A stretch of 64,000 nucleotides of DNA, taken from positions 1,054,001-1,118,000 of the forward strand of contig CAVPVB010000007.1 in NCBI GenBank assembly GCA_963709085.1, read 5' to 3'. The notes beneath the pieces were generated by a model. The model was not told the DNA's origin. It did not search any database and worked only from the letters and a program-made list of their open reading frames with translations. Made by a program: the position numbers and the translations under genes. Positions 44,866 to 53,034 of the stretch are shown in pieces (the stretch's first letter is position 1; every line of letters starts with the position of its first letter). The DNA is from Rhodovastum sp963709085 (lineage in GTDB: Bacteria; Pseudomonadota; Alphaproteobacteria; Acetobacterales; Acetobacteraceae).

Positions 44866-45040
44866 GCAACAGGGCGCGCAGTTCCTCGCCGAACACCAGC
44901 CAGATCGTCAGTATCACCGACGGGATGATCGGTACGAGGGCCAGCAGCCATCGGTCGGGCCGGAATGCGCCATAGACGCATCCCACCAGGAACAGAACGG
45001 CAGCGAGGGCGAGCAGCGTTTGCGGCGACAAAGCGTTCAT
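44852..45040 (-). CDS. Small two-helix membrane protein
   Basis: A 62-residue protein with two hydrophobic helices, LLALAAVLFLVGCVYGAF (about residues 8-25) and WLLALVPIIPSVILTIWLVFG (about 31-51), joined by a short basic loop (RPDR). No family is recognised. ATG 45040 is preceded by a weak GGA; in-frame sequence further upstream runs into repeat copy 4 and is unlikely to be coding. Its 3' end overlaps the end of glmS on the other strand by 14 bp. Confidence 0.5.
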   Translation of the reverse strand: MNALSPQTLLALAAVLFLVGCVYGAFRPDRWLLALVPIIPSVILTIWLVFGEELRALLPILR

Positions 45041-45123
45041 TCCGATTGATCCATATGGGGTAACAACGCCCTTCACTATCGCATCGTTTGCAACGGTTGG
45101 CGAGAGCGGGGCTGCGGCGGGTG

Positions 45124-45327
45124 AAGGAAGGCCAGGGCTCTGCCCTGGACCCGCCAAGGGCCGGGAGGCCCCTGGACCCCATCACTTGGAGGGTCTTGGG
45201 AAAGAGGGGGGTGAGGAGATGCATCGGCTCCTCCTCACCCCCCTCTTTCCCAAGACCCTCTAAACGAATGGGTTCTAAGGGCTCCGCCCTTAGCGGGTCC
45301 AGCGAGCCCTGGCCTTCCTTCCCCCGT
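45124..45327. repeat. Dispersed palindromic repeat, copy 4 (inverted pair around a long hairpin)
   Basis: A forward unit at about 45124-45184 (CCAGGGCTCTGCCCTGG, then AAGGGCCGGGAGGCCCCTGG) and a degenerate reverse unit at about 45268-45327 flank a perfect 30-bp inverted repeat (45189-45260). The 45041-45420 gap is otherwise empty: 45041-45123 shows nothing, and 45330-45420 leads into the dehydrogenase start with GGAGGA before the ATG. Confidence 0.85.
45189..45260. repeat. Perfect 30-bp inverted repeat with 12-nt loop
   Basis: The left arm runs 45189-45218 (begins GAGGGTCTTGGG, ends GGGTGAGGAG) and the right arm 45231-45260 is its exact reverse complement. Loop: ATGCATCGGCTC. The arms contain a G6/C6 run. 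It would form a very stable hairpin in RNA or cruciform in DNA. Confidence 0.9.
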
Positions 45328-45420
45328 TCGCCCCGGGGCTACCTCCGCGCGCGGGCCTGGCTGACATCGGCCGCCGATCGGCCTATCTCTCGCCCAACCA
45401 CACGCCAGCGGAGGACCGTC

Positions 45421-46899
45421 ATGCTCAACCCCGCCTCGCCGCTCCCGCTCAAGGACCCGACGCTTTTCCGTCAGGCCAACTTCATCGACGGCAAATGGGT
45501 CGAAGCCGACAGCGGCAAGACCATCGTGGTCCGGAACCCGGCCACCGGCGAGGCAATCGGCGAGGTGCCCGCCATGGGCACCGCCGAAACCCGCCGCGCC
45601 ATCGATGCCGCCCATCGCGCCCAGCCGGCCTGGCGGGCGCACACCGCCAAGGAACGCGCCGCGATCCTGCGCCGGCTGAACGACCTGATGCTGGCCAACG
45701 CCGGGGATCTGGCGGTCATCATGACCGCCGAGCAGGGCAAGCCGCTGGCCGAGAGCCGCGGCGAGATCGCCTATGCCGCGAGCTTCCTCGAATGGTTCGC
45801 CGAGGAGGGCAAGCGCGTTTACGGCGACACCATTCCGCAGAACGCCCGCGGCCGGCGCATCATCGTGCAGAAGGAGCCGATCGGCGTCTTCGCCTCGATC
45901 ACGCCGTGGAATTTCCCCAGCGCCATGATCACCCGCAAGACCGGCCCGGGCTGGGCGGCCGGCTGCACCGGCGTTATCCGCCCGGCCAGCCAGACGCCGT
46001 TTTCCGCCCTCGCCATCGCCGTGCTGGCCGAGCGGGCCGGCTTCCCGGAGGGCGTGTGCAACGTCATCACCGGACCGTCGGGCGAGATCGGCGCGGAACT
46101 GACCGCCAGCCCCCTGGTGCGCAAGCTCACCTTCACCGGTTCGACCGAGGTCGGGGCGAAGCTGTTGGCCATGTGCGCGCCGACGATCAAGAAGACCAGC
46201 ATGGAACTGGGCGGCAACGCGCCCTTCATCGTGTTCGACGATGCCGATCTCGACGCCGCCGTGCAGGGCGCGATGGTCAGCAAGTACCGCAACACCGGCC
46301 AGACCTGCGTCTGCGCCAACCGCCTGCTGGTGCAGGATTCGGTCTATGATGCCTTCGCCGCCAAGCTGAAGGCCGCGGTCGAGCAGCTCAAGGTCGGCAA
46401 CGGCATGGAGGAGGGCGTCACCCAGGGACCGCTGATCAACGCCGCCGCGGTGGCGAAGGTGGAGGAGCACATCGCCGACGCGCTCAGCCGCGGCGCCGCC
46501 ATCGTCACCGGCGGGCAGCGCCATGCCCGTGGCGGTTCCTTTTTCCAGCCGACCCTGCTGGCCAATGTGCCGACCGACGCGCTGATTTTCCGCGAGGAAA
46601 CCTTCGGCCCGGTGGCGCCGCTGTTCCGCTTCCATACCGAGGAGGAGGCGATCCGGCTGGCCAATGACACCGAATTCGGTCTGGCGGCGTATTTCTACGC
46701 CCGCGATGTCGGCCGCGTCTTCCGGGTCGCCGAGGCGCTGGAATACGGCATCATCGGTATCAACGAGGGCATCATCTCCACCGAGGTGGCGCCGTTCGGC
46801 GGGGTAAAATCCTCCGGCCTCGGCCGCGAGGGCTCAAAATACGGCATCGAGGAGTACCTCGAGATCAAATACATCGCCCTCGGTGGCATCGGCGCCTGA
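45421..46899 (+). CDS. gabD: NAD(P)-dependent succinate-semialdehyde dehydrogenase
   Basis: A 492-residue aldehyde dehydrogenase of the GabD group, oxidising succinate semialdehyde to succinate at the end of the GABA shunt. FIDGKWVEADSGKTIVVRNPATGE opens the fold, ITPWNFPSAMITRK near residue 160 binds the cofactor, TGSTEVGAKL near 240 and MELGGNAPFIVFDDADLD near 261 hold the catalytic Glu, and NTGQTCVCANR near 294 holds the catalytic Cys pair typical of GabD. PFGGVKSSGLGREGS is the C-terminal signature. An imperfect terminator follows. Confidence 0.92.
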   Translation: MLNPASPLPLKDPTLFRQANFIDGKWVEADSGKTIVVRNPATGEAIGEVPAMGTAETRRAIDAAHRAQPAWRAHTAKERAAILRRLNDLMLANAGDLAVIMTAEQGKPLAESRGEIAYAASFLEWFAEEGKRVYGDTIPQNARGRRIIVQKEPIGVFASITPWNFPSAMITRKTGPGWAAGCTGVIRPASQTPFSALAIAVLAERAGFPEGVCNVITGPSGEIGAELTASPLVRKLTFTGSTEVGAKLLAMCAPTIKKTSMELGGNAPFIVFDDADLDAAVQGAMVSKYRNTGQTCVCANRLLVQDSVYDAFAAKLKAAVEQLKVGNGMEEGVTQGPLINAAAVAKVEEHIADALSRGAAIVTGGQRHARGGSFFQPTLLANVPTDALIFREETFGPVAPLFRFHTEEEAIRLANDTEFGLAAYFYARDVGRVFRVAEALEYGIIGINEGIISTEVAPFGGVKSSGLGREGSKYGIEEYLEIKYIALGGIGA

Positions 46900-46940
46900 C
46901 ACGGCGTCAGACATAGCCATCTGCCATTGGAGGAGATGGA

Positions 46941-46979
46941 CGGGGTAGGGGAGGCCGTGCACCTCCGCCCCCGATTTTT
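46941..46979 (+). terminator. Terminator after gabD
   Basis: GGGGTAGGGGAGG pairs imperfectly with CCTCCGCCCCC across CCGTGCA, followed by GATTTTT. It lies about 40 bp after the gabD stop and before gor. Confidence 0.6.
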
Positions 46980-47006
46980 GTGCCACGGATACCTTGTGCC
47001 ACGGAT
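46978..47006 (+). repeat. 13-bp direct repeat upstream of gor
   Basis: TTGTGCCACGGAT occurs at 46978-46990 and 46994-47006 with a 3-bp spacer (16-bp period), directly after the gabD terminator and 13 bp before the gor start codon. It could be a tandem binding site or a simple duplication. Confidence 0.6.
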
Positions 47007-47018
47007 GCGAGGCCAGCC

Positions 47019-48458
47019 ATGCCTTACGACTTCGACCTTTTCGTCATCGGCGGCGGGTCCGGCGGCGTGCGCTGTGCCCGCATCGCCGCCGGCCACGGCG
47101 CCCGCGTGGCGGTGGCCGAGGAGCGTTTCTGGGGCGGCACCTGCGTCAATGTCGGCTGCGTGCCGAAGAAGTTCATGGTCATGGCCGCGGAATACGGCCT
47201 GGCCGCGCAGGACAGCCATGGTTTCGGCTGGGATGCCATGCCGGTGCAGCACCACTGGGCGGCGCTGATTGCCGCCAAGGATCGGGAAGTCGGCCGGCTG
47301 AACGGCATCTATCGCCGCTTGCTGGACGGCTCCGGCTGCACCGTATTCGAGGCCCGCGCGACGTTCCTGGATGCGCACACGCTGAATGTGGGCGGCCGGC
47401 GTGTGACCGCTGACCGCATTGTGATCGCCACCGGCGGTCGCGCGGAGCGTCCTGATTTTCCCGGCGCCGGACACGCCATCATTTCGGATGACGCGTTTTT
47501 CCTGCCGGACCTGCCCAGCCGCGTCGTGGTGCTTGGCAGCGGCTACATCGCCATCGAGTTCGCCGGGATTTTTGCCGGCCTGGGCGCCAAGGTGGATCTC
47601 GTCTATCGCCAGCCCCTGCCGCTGCGCGGCTTCGACCACGACCTGCGCACCACGCTCGCCGAATCCATGGCGGAAAGCGGCATCCACCTGCATTCCTCCA
47701 CCACGATCACCTCGGTGGCCGAGGGATGCGGGGCGAAGCTGGTGGCGCTGTCGAACGGCAAGGTGCTGCACACCGATCTGGTGTTCGCCGCCATCGGCCG
47801 CCGGCCCCACACTGACGGCCTTGGCCTGGCGGAGGCCGGCGTCGCCATCGACGGGTCCGGCGCCGTGTGCGTGCATGGCCAGGCCCAGACCTCGGCGCCC
47901 AACATTTTTGCGATCGGCGATGTCACCAACCGGCTGAACCTGACGCCGGTGGCGATCGCCGAGGGGCATTCGCTGGCCGAGCGCCTGTTCGGTGCAGGTC
48001 CGCGTGACTGGGCGCTCGATACCGTGGCCACCGCGGTGTTTTCCGCCCCCCCGATCGCTACGGTGGGACTCACCGAGGCCGAGGCGGCGGCGCACGGTCC
48101 GGCCGATATCTACCTCACCCGCTTCACCCCGATGCGGCACACCCTGTCCGGCCGGCCCCGCAAGACAATGATGAAGCTGGTGGTCTGCCAGCTGACCCAG
48201 CGCGTGCTCGGGGCGCACATGCTGGGCGATGACGCGCCGGAGATCGTCCAGGGCCTGTCCATCGCCATCAACTGCGGCGCGACCAAGGCGGATTTCGACC
48301 GTACCGTCGGCATCCATCCCACCGCCGCCGAGGAATTCGTCACCATGCGCACCCGCACCCGCATGGCCGAGGTGCCGACGGTGGGCGAGATCGACGCCGA
48401 GGGCACGCCTTCGAACCTGATGGGCGCGGCCGAGATGGGGGTCGGGGCGGGGACGTAG
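47019..48458 (+). CDS. gor: Glutathione-disulfide reductase
   Basis: A 479-residue NADPH-dependent flavoprotein that regenerates reduced glutathione. The FAD motif is FVIGGGSGGVRCARIAA near residue 8. The redox-active disulfide is GGTCVNVGCVPKK (Cys near 42 and 47). The NADPH motif is VVVLGSGYIAIEFAGIFAGLG near 170, FAIGDVTNRLNLTPVA near 300 is the second FAD site, and the C-terminal HPTAAEE near 432 gives the catalytic His-Glu pair of the partner subunit. It would also serve the GST/isomerase and glyoxalase genes in this window. Confidence 0.94.
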   Translation: MPYDFDLFVIGGGSGGVRCARIAAGHGARVAVAEERFWGGTCVNVGCVPKKFMVMAAEYGLAAQDSHGFGWDAMPVQHHWAALIAAKDREVGRLNGIYRRLLDGSGCTVFEARATFLDAHTLNVGGRRVTADRIVIATGGRAERPDFPGAGHAIISDDAFFLPDLPSRVVVLGSGYIAIEFAGIFAGLGAKVDLVYRQPLPLRGFDHDLRTTLAESMAESGIHLHSSTTITSVAEGCGAKLVALSNGKVLHTDLVFAAIGRRPHTDGLGLAEAGVAIDGSGAVCVHGQAQTSAPNIFAIGDVTNRLNLTPVAIAEGHSLAERLFGAGPRDWALDTVATAVFSAPPIATVGLTEAEAAAHGPADIYLTRFTPMRHTLSGRPRKTMMKLVVCQLTQRVLGAHMLGDDAPEIVQGLSIAINCGATKADFDRTVGIHPTAAEEFVTMRTRTRMAEVPTVGEIDAEGTPSNLMGAAEMGVGAGT

Positions 48459-48567
48459 CGGTCATGGCTGCGCCGGTTCATGCGTCGCCCTGGGCGGCGG
48501 GCTTGACCGGCGCCCATAACTTCATGCATTCCTCAAGTACAGTAAGATTCCCCGGAGGCCACGCCGC

Positions 48568-48990
48568 ATGCTCCCCGCCATCTGGCCGCAGGCCCTGTTG
48601 GGTGGTGCCCTGATCGGCGGCGCCGCGGTGCTCCTCATGCTCGGCCTCGGACGCATCGCCGGTATCACCGGCATCGTCGGCGGCCTGCTGCCGCCGGGGG
48701 CACCAGACCGCCTGTGGCGATGGCTGTTCCTGGCTGGCCTGCTTGCCGGCCCGGTGCTGGCCGGTGCTTTCCTCGGCCGCGACCCGGTCGGCCTGCCGGG
48801 GGCGGGGCTGCCGGTGCTCGCCCTGGCCGGCCTCCTGGTCGGCTTCGGCACCGGCATCGGCAATGGCTGCACCAGCGGCCACGGCGTTTGCGGCTTGGCC
48901 CGGTTATCGCCGCGCTCCATCGCGGCCACCGCCGTATTCATGCTCGCCGGCGGCGCGACGGTCTTCCTCGTCCGCCACCTGCCGGTCTGA
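48568..48990 (+). CDS. YeeE/YedE-family (sulfur transport) membrane protein, N-terminal half
   Basis: A 140-residue integral membrane protein with about four helices, beginning QALLGGALIGGAAVLLMLGLGRIAGITGIVGGLL. The diagnostic GFGTGIGNGCTSGHGVCGLARLSPRSI (about residues 90-116) is the thiosulfate/sulfur-transport motif with Cys residues of the YeeE/YedE (PmpA/PmpB-like) family. The next gene starts 2 bp after its stop and supplies the second half, as is common for the split form in proteobacteria. The exact substrate is not known. Confidence 0.85.
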   Translation: MLPAIWPQALLGGALIGGAAVLLMLGLGRIAGITGIVGGLLPPGAPDRLWRWLFLAGLLAGPVLAGAFLGRDPVGLPGAGLPVLALAGLLVGFGTGIGNGCTSGHGVCGLARLSPRSIAATAVFMLAGGATVFLVRHLPV

Positions 48991-48992
48991 CC

Positions 48993-49466
48993 ATGGGCGC
49001 ATTGCTTGCCCTTTTCGCGGGACTGCTGTTCGGCGCCGGTCTGGCGCTCGGCGGCATGACCGATCCGGCCGTGGTGCTCGGCTTCCTCGACGTGGCCGGG
49101 GCCTGGAACCCGGCGCTGGCCTTCGTCATGGGCGGTGCGCTCGCCGTCACCTTCCTGGGCTACCGCCTCGCCTTCCGGCGGGCGCGGCCATGGCTGGCCG
49201 GGCGCTTCGACCTTCCCCCGCTGCGCGCGATCGATGCGCGCCTGCTCGGTGGCGCCGCGCTGTTCGGCGTCGGCTGGGGGCTGGCGGGCTATTGCCCGGG
49301 TCCGGCCCTGGCCTCCTTGCCCGCGCTGCATGCCGGCACTGCGGTGTTTGTGGTCGCCATGCTGGCCGGGCTTTGGTTGGCGGGGGTGCAAAAGCAAGTA
49401 AAGCAAGGCCAGGGCTCTGCCCTGGACCCGCCAAGGGCCGAGAGGCCCTTGGAACCCACCACTTAG
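48993..49466 (+). CDS. DUF6691/YeeE-family membrane protein, C-terminal half, with repeat-derived tail
   Basis: A 157-residue membrane protein with about four helices: LLALFAGLLFGAGLALGGMTDPAVVLGFLDV is the classic opening. LLGGAALFGVGWGLAGYCPGPALASLPAL carries the conserved GYCPGPA motif with one Cys. Residues 1-133 match the family. The last ~24 (VKQGQGSALDPPRAERPLEPTT) are encoded by repeat copy 5, so the natural stop seems lost. It pairs with the preceding gene. Confidence 0.82.
   Translation: MGALLALFAGLLFGAGLALGGMTDPAVVLGFLDVAGAWNPALAFVMGGALAVTFLGYRLAFRRARPWLAGRFDLPPLRAIDARLLGGAALFGVGWGLAGYCPGPALASLPALHAGTAVFVVAMLAGLWLAGVQKQVKQGQGSALDPPRAERPLEPTT
49403..49463. repeat. Dispersed palindromic repeat, copy 5
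   Basis: One forward unit: CCAGGGC-TCT-GCCCTGG followed by CCAAGGGCCGAGAGGCCCTTGG. It forms the 3' end of the DUF6691 reading frame and precedes the DAHP synthase gene. Confidence 0.85.
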
Positions 49467-49591
49467 GATTATGGGTCCCAGGGAGAGAGCCGTTGCTTGC
49501 GCAGCCGGTGACAGTAGCCAACCGCCGCCATTCGGGGGATAACCCGTCGTCGCCCGGCCGGACCGTGTTCGGCCGGGCCAGGAGCCCCGTG

Positions 49592-50977
49592 ATGCCGACC
49601 ACCTGGACCCCCGATTCCTGGCGCAGCCGTCCGATCCGCCAGGTGCCCGCCTATCCCGACCTGGCCAAGCTCGCCGCCGTCGAGGACAAGTTGCGCCGCT
49701 ATCCCCCGCTGGTCTTTGCGGGCGAGGTGCGCCGCCTGAAGGCCTCCCTGGCCCGTGCCGCCGACGGCCGCGCCTTCGTGCTGCAGGGCGGCGACTGCGC
49801 CGAGAGTTTCCAGGATTTCACCGCCAACATCATCCGCGACACGTTCCGCGTGCTGTTGCAGATGTCGGTGGTGCTCACCTTCGGCGCCTCGCTGCCGGTG
49901 GTGAAGCTCGGCCGCATGGCCGGCCAGTTCGCCAAGCCGCGCTCGTCGGACACCGATACGCGCGAGGGCCAGACGCTGCCCACCTATCGCGGCGACATCG
50001 TCAATGGCGCCGAGTTCACCGCCGAGGCCCGCGTGCCCGACCCGGCACGGATGGAAACCGGCTATTTCCAGTCCGCCGGCACCCTCAACCTGTTGCGCGC
50101 CTTCGCCACCGGCGGCTATGCCGACCTGCACGAGGTGCATCGCTGGAACCTCGGCTTCGTCGCCCGCTCGCCGCTGATCGAGCGCTATCAGAGCCTGGCC
50201 CACCGCATCGACGAGACGCTGGCCTTCATGTCGGCCTGCGGCATCTCGTCGGCCACCACGCCGCAGATCCGCGAGACCGATTTCTTCACCAGCCACGAGG
50301 CGCTGCTGCTGCCCTACGAGCAGGCGCTGACCCGCGTCGATTCCACCTCCGGCGACTGGTACGCCTGCTCGGCGCATTTCCTGTGGATTGGCGACCGCAC
50401 CCGCCAGCCGGACGGCGCGCATGTCGAGTTCATGCGCGGGGTGAAGAACCCGATCGGCCTGAAGGTCGGCCCCACCACCCCGGTCGAGGACCTGCTGCGG
50501 CTGATCGACATCCTCAACCCGGACGACGAGCCGGGGCGCCTGACCCTCATCGCCCGCATGGGGGCCGACAAGGTCGAGCGCGTGCTGCCGCCTTTGGTGC
50601 GCGCGGTGCGACGGGAAGGCCGCCGCGTGGTCTGGGTCTGCGACCCGATGCACGGCAACACGATTTCCTCCAATGCCGGGCTCAAGACCCGCAGCTTCGA
50701 CGCCATCCTGGCCGAGGTGCGCGGCTTCTTCGATGTCCACGCGGCCGAGGGCAGCTGGGCCGGCGGCGTGCATGTCGAAATGACCGGCCACGAGGTGACC
50801 GAGTGCATCGGCGGCGCCCACGGGCTGACCATGATGGATTTGGGCGAGCGCTACGAAACCTTCTGCGACCCGCGCCTGAACGCCGAACAGTCGCTCGAAC
50901 TGGCGTTTCTGGTCGCCGAGGAGCTGACCGCGCGCCGCCTGCCGCTCGACCGGAGCCCGGCGGTGGCGGCACAGTAG
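49592..50977 (+). CDS. 3-deoxy-7-phosphoheptulonate synthase, class II
   Basis: A 461-residue plant/actinobacterial-type DAHP synthase, first step of the shikimate pathway (PEP plus erythrose-4-phosphate). It begins TTWTPDSWRSRPIRQVPAYPD. RAFVLQGGDCAESFQDF near residue 62 has the metal-binding Cys. TYRGDIVNG, SAHFLWIGDRTRQPDGAHVEFMRG near 262, NPIGLKVGPTTP, WVCDPMHGNT near 348 and GGVHVEMTGHEVTECIGG near 391 are the class II signatures. AGGAG precedes the ATG at 49592. It abuts the nicotinate phosphoribosyltransferase gene by 6 bp. Confidence 0.95.
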   Translation: MPTTWTPDSWRSRPIRQVPAYPDLAKLAAVEDKLRRYPPLVFAGEVRRLKASLARAADGRAFVLQGGDCAESFQDFTANIIRDTFRVLLQMSVVLTFGASLPVVKLGRMAGQFAKPRSSDTDTREGQTLPTYRGDIVNGAEFTAEARVPDPARMETGYFQSAGTLNLLRAFATGGYADLHEVHRWNLGFVARSPLIERYQSLAHRIDETLAFMSACGISSATTPQIRETDFFTSHEALLLPYEQALTRVDSTSGDWYACSAHFLWIGDRTRQPDGAHVEFMRGVKNPIGLKVGPTTPVEDLLRLIDILNPDDEPGRLTLIARMGADKVERVLPPLVRAVRREGRRVVWVCDPMHGNTISSNAGLKTRSFDAILAEVRGFFDVHAAEGSWAGGVHVEMTGHEVTECIGGAHGLTMMDLGERYETFCDPRLNAEQSLELAFLVAEELTARRLPLDRSPAVAAQ

Positions 50978-50983
50978 GCGGCG

Positions 50984-52186
50984 ATGTCCGCACCGGGGGA
51001 AGAAGAACGGGGAGACGCAGAAAACGGTGAGGCGGCGGCCCTGGCGGCCGACATCGCCGCGCGCACCGATGCCTATTTCAACCGCACCCGCGCCATCGTG
51101 CAGCGCTACGGCGACAAGCGGGTCACCTACGCCCTGTTCCTGCGCCGGCCGGTCATTTCCGCCCCCCGCCTGATGCTGGACTGGCTCGCCACCGTCGCCG
51201 CCGCGCGCGCCACCGGCTTCGATTGCGACCTGATGTACCCGGAAGGCAGCTGGGTCGGTGCCGGCGAGCCGCTGGTCTACATCACCGGCAGCCTGGCCAT
51301 GCTTTCCGACCTGGAGACGCTGGCGCTGCAGAAGGTCGGCCCGGCCTGCGTGGCCGCCCACAACGCCTACCAGATGAGCATCGCCTTGCCGGGGGTCGCC
51401 TTCCTGGCGATGGACGCGCGCCACTGCGCCGGCGCCGAGATGCAGGACATGATGGCCTATGCCGCCGCGGTCGGCAGCGCCGCGGCGCAGGCCGAGGGCG
51501 CGCGCGGCTTCGTTGGCAACGCCAACGACGGCACGTCCCACTGGTTCGCCGTCGCCGGGGCGAGTCCGCGCGGCCAGGGCACCATGCCGCATTCGCTGAT
51601 CGGCTATGCCGGATCGACCGTGCGCGCCGCCGAGATGTTCCACGCGACGTTTCCCGACGAGGCGCTGACCGTCCTGGTCGATTATTTCGGCCACGAGATC
51701 ACGGACGGTATCGCCTCCTGCCGCCGCTTCGCCGGGCTGGCCGCCCAGGGCCGCCTGTCGCTGCGGCTGGACACGCATGGCGGGCGCTTCATGGAGGGGC
51801 TGGACCCGGCCGAAAGCTACGCCGTGCTGGAGCGCCATGCCCCCGGGGCGATCCGCCGTTATCGCAGCGAGACCGAATTGCGCTTCCTGGTCGGCACCGG
51901 CGTCTCGGCCGCCGCCATCTGGCGGATGCGCGAGGCGCTGGACGAAGCCGGTTACCCGGCGGTGAAGATCGTCGCCTCCTCCGGCTTTAGCGTGGAGAAA
52001 TGCCGGGTGATGGCGGATGCGAAGGCGCCGATCGATGTCGTCGGCACCGGCAGCTTCATCCCGGATGCCTGGCACGAAACCTACGCCACCGCCGATATCG
52101 TGGATTACGACGATGTGCCGATGGTCAAGCTCGGCCGCGAATTTCTGTTGCGGCGCAACGGCGCGCGCAAGAAGGCGGGCGGCTGA
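50984..52186 (+). CDS. pncB: Nicotinate phosphoribosyltransferase
   Basis: A 400-residue NAD-salvage enzyme making nicotinate mononucleotide. DAYFNRTRAIVQRYGDKRVTYALFLRR near residue 30 is the NAPRTase N-terminus, and GSLAMLSDLETLALQKVGPACVAAHNAYQM and DARHCAGAEMQDMMAYAAAVG near 150 are family blocks. MPHSLIGYAGST near 204 matches the active-site HxL region. VKIVASSGFSVEKCRVM and GTGSFIPD near 350 form the phosphate site. A shared NAD theme with nadE about 0.9 kb downstream suggests loose functional grouping. Confidence 0.9.
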   Translation: MSAPGEEERGDAENGEAAALAADIAARTDAYFNRTRAIVQRYGDKRVTYALFLRRPVISAPRLMLDWLATVAAARATGFDCDLMYPEGSWVGAGEPLVYITGSLAMLSDLETLALQKVGPACVAAHNAYQMSIALPGVAFLAMDARHCAGAEMQDMMAYAAAVGSAAAQAEGARGFVGNANDGTSHWFAVAGASPRGQGTMPHSLIGYAGSTVRAAEMFHATFPDEALTVLVDYFGHEITDGIASCRRFAGLAAQGRLSLRLDTHGGRFMEGLDPAESYAVLERHAPGAIRRYRSETELRFLVGTGVSAAAIWRMREALDEAGYPAVKIVASSGFSVEKCRVMADAKAPIDVVGTGSFIPDAWHETYATADIVDYDDVPMVKLGREFLLRRNGARKKAGG

Positions 52187-52224
52187 GCGCTCCCTTATAT
52201 CGATCTCTGCAAGTAACGGGTACC

Positions 52225-52500
52225 ATGGACGAACCGGCCGACCGCTACGCCACCTTCCGCAACATCGACTGCGCCGGCAAGGCGCAGCTTGTGATCGACC
52301 GGTTGCAGCCGTTTCTCGATGCGGCAGAGAACCCGTTCTGGGCCTATTTCCGCAAGCAGCGGGCGGATGCGCATGCCAAGGGCTTCGATGATCTGCGGGT
52401 ATTGCATAATTACCTGCCGACCCTGCGCGAGTTGCTGTCCGACGCGGACGACACCGAGGCCCTGGCGCTGCTCGAGGACCTCGAAGTCACCTGCATGTGA
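52225..52500 (+). CDS. cowN: N2-fixation sustaining protein CowN
   Basis: A 91-residue acidic cytoplasmic protein. CowN protects nitrogenase from carbon monoxide inhibition (shown in Rhodospirillum rubrum and Gluconacetobacter diazotrophicus). The family pattern is visible: DRYATFRNIDCAGKAQLVIDRLQPFL, NPFWAYFRKQ, LRVLHNYLPTLRELLSDADDTEALALLEDLE, then a Cys near the C-terminus. It is a good indicator that this organism fixes nitrogen. It starts 38 bp after pncB; no sigma-54 or NifA-type site is obvious in that gap. Confidence 0.85.
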   Translation: MDEPADRYATFRNIDCAGKAQLVIDRLQPFLDAAENPFWAYFRKQRADAHAKGFDDLRVLHNYLPTLRELLSDADDTEALALLEDLEVTCM

Positions 52501-52530
52501 GGCCGGATTCGCCGCGACCTTGGGTCAGCA

Positions 52531-52555
52531 CTGCCTGGCTTAACGTTTCAGGCAG
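52531..52555 (+). terminator. Weak hairpin after cowN
   Basis: CTGCCTG (52531-52537) pairs with CAGGCAG (52549-52555) across an 11-nt loop, followed by GGTTT. It is short for a terminator; a role in separating cowN from the next gene is possible. Confidence 0.35.
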
Positions 52556-52570
52556 GGTTTCGTGGGATCA

Positions 52571-52597
52571 CTCCGTTCGCCCCCGCCGGAAACGGAG
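52571..52597 (+). promoter_or_regulatory. Possible ribosome-binding-site hairpin
   Basis: CTCCGTT at 52571-52577 is complementary to AACGGAG at 52591-52597, and the right arm contains the GGAG ribosome-binding site of the gene starting at 52600. Folding would hide this site. Whether it regulates anything is not shown. Confidence 0.35.
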
Positions 52598-52599
52598 CC

Positions 52600-52938
52600 A
52601 TGGCGAGACCGACGGACGATGTACAGAACTGGATGAACATGTTCCGCTGGATCGTGAAGCTGATCCGCGACGAGTATGAGGTGGACGAGGCGAAGCTTGT
52701 CCGCACGGCAGTGCTGGAGACCGATTGCGGCCTGATGGTCGAGGATGTCGAGGCGGTGCTCGGCATCATTGCGGAAAGCTTCGCCATCCGCTTCCCGCCC
52801 GGCACGCTCGATGAGGTGCTGAAGCTGGAGGAGTTGTGCATGCTGGGGGCCTGGCTGAAGGGTCTCTACAAGCGGCCCGTCTTTATTTCCGACCCTTTCG
52901 AGGCGCGTTGCCGGGAATTGAACCCGACCTGCGGGTGA
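52600..52938 (+). CDS. Hypothetical acidic protein next to cowN
   Basis: A 112-residue protein without a family I can name. It is helical and acidic: MNMFRWIVKLIRDEYEVDEAKLVRTAVLETDCGLMVEDVEAVLGIIAESFAI, then RFPPGTLDEVLKLEELCMLGAWLKGLYK. The layout of the second half faintly recalls an acyl-carrier-protein fold, but the Asp-Ser phosphopantetheine site is absent. Four Cys are present. There is no signal peptide or membrane segment. It lies about 100 bp after cowN and 97 bp before nadE on the same strand. Confidence 0.6.
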   Translation: MARPTDDVQNWMNMFRWIVKLIRDEYEVDEAKLVRTAVLETDCGLMVEDVEAVLGIIAESFAIRFPPGTLDEVLKLEELCMLGAWLKGLYKRPVFISDPFEARCRELNPTCG

Positions 52939-53034
52939 TCCTGCTTTCGCCCAGTGGGCACCCAGTGGGTAGCGGGGAGGGGGTCGCGTCGTCGCCGCGT
53001 TGCGTCCGGCCGGAGGAAACCCTAGCCTTCCCGC

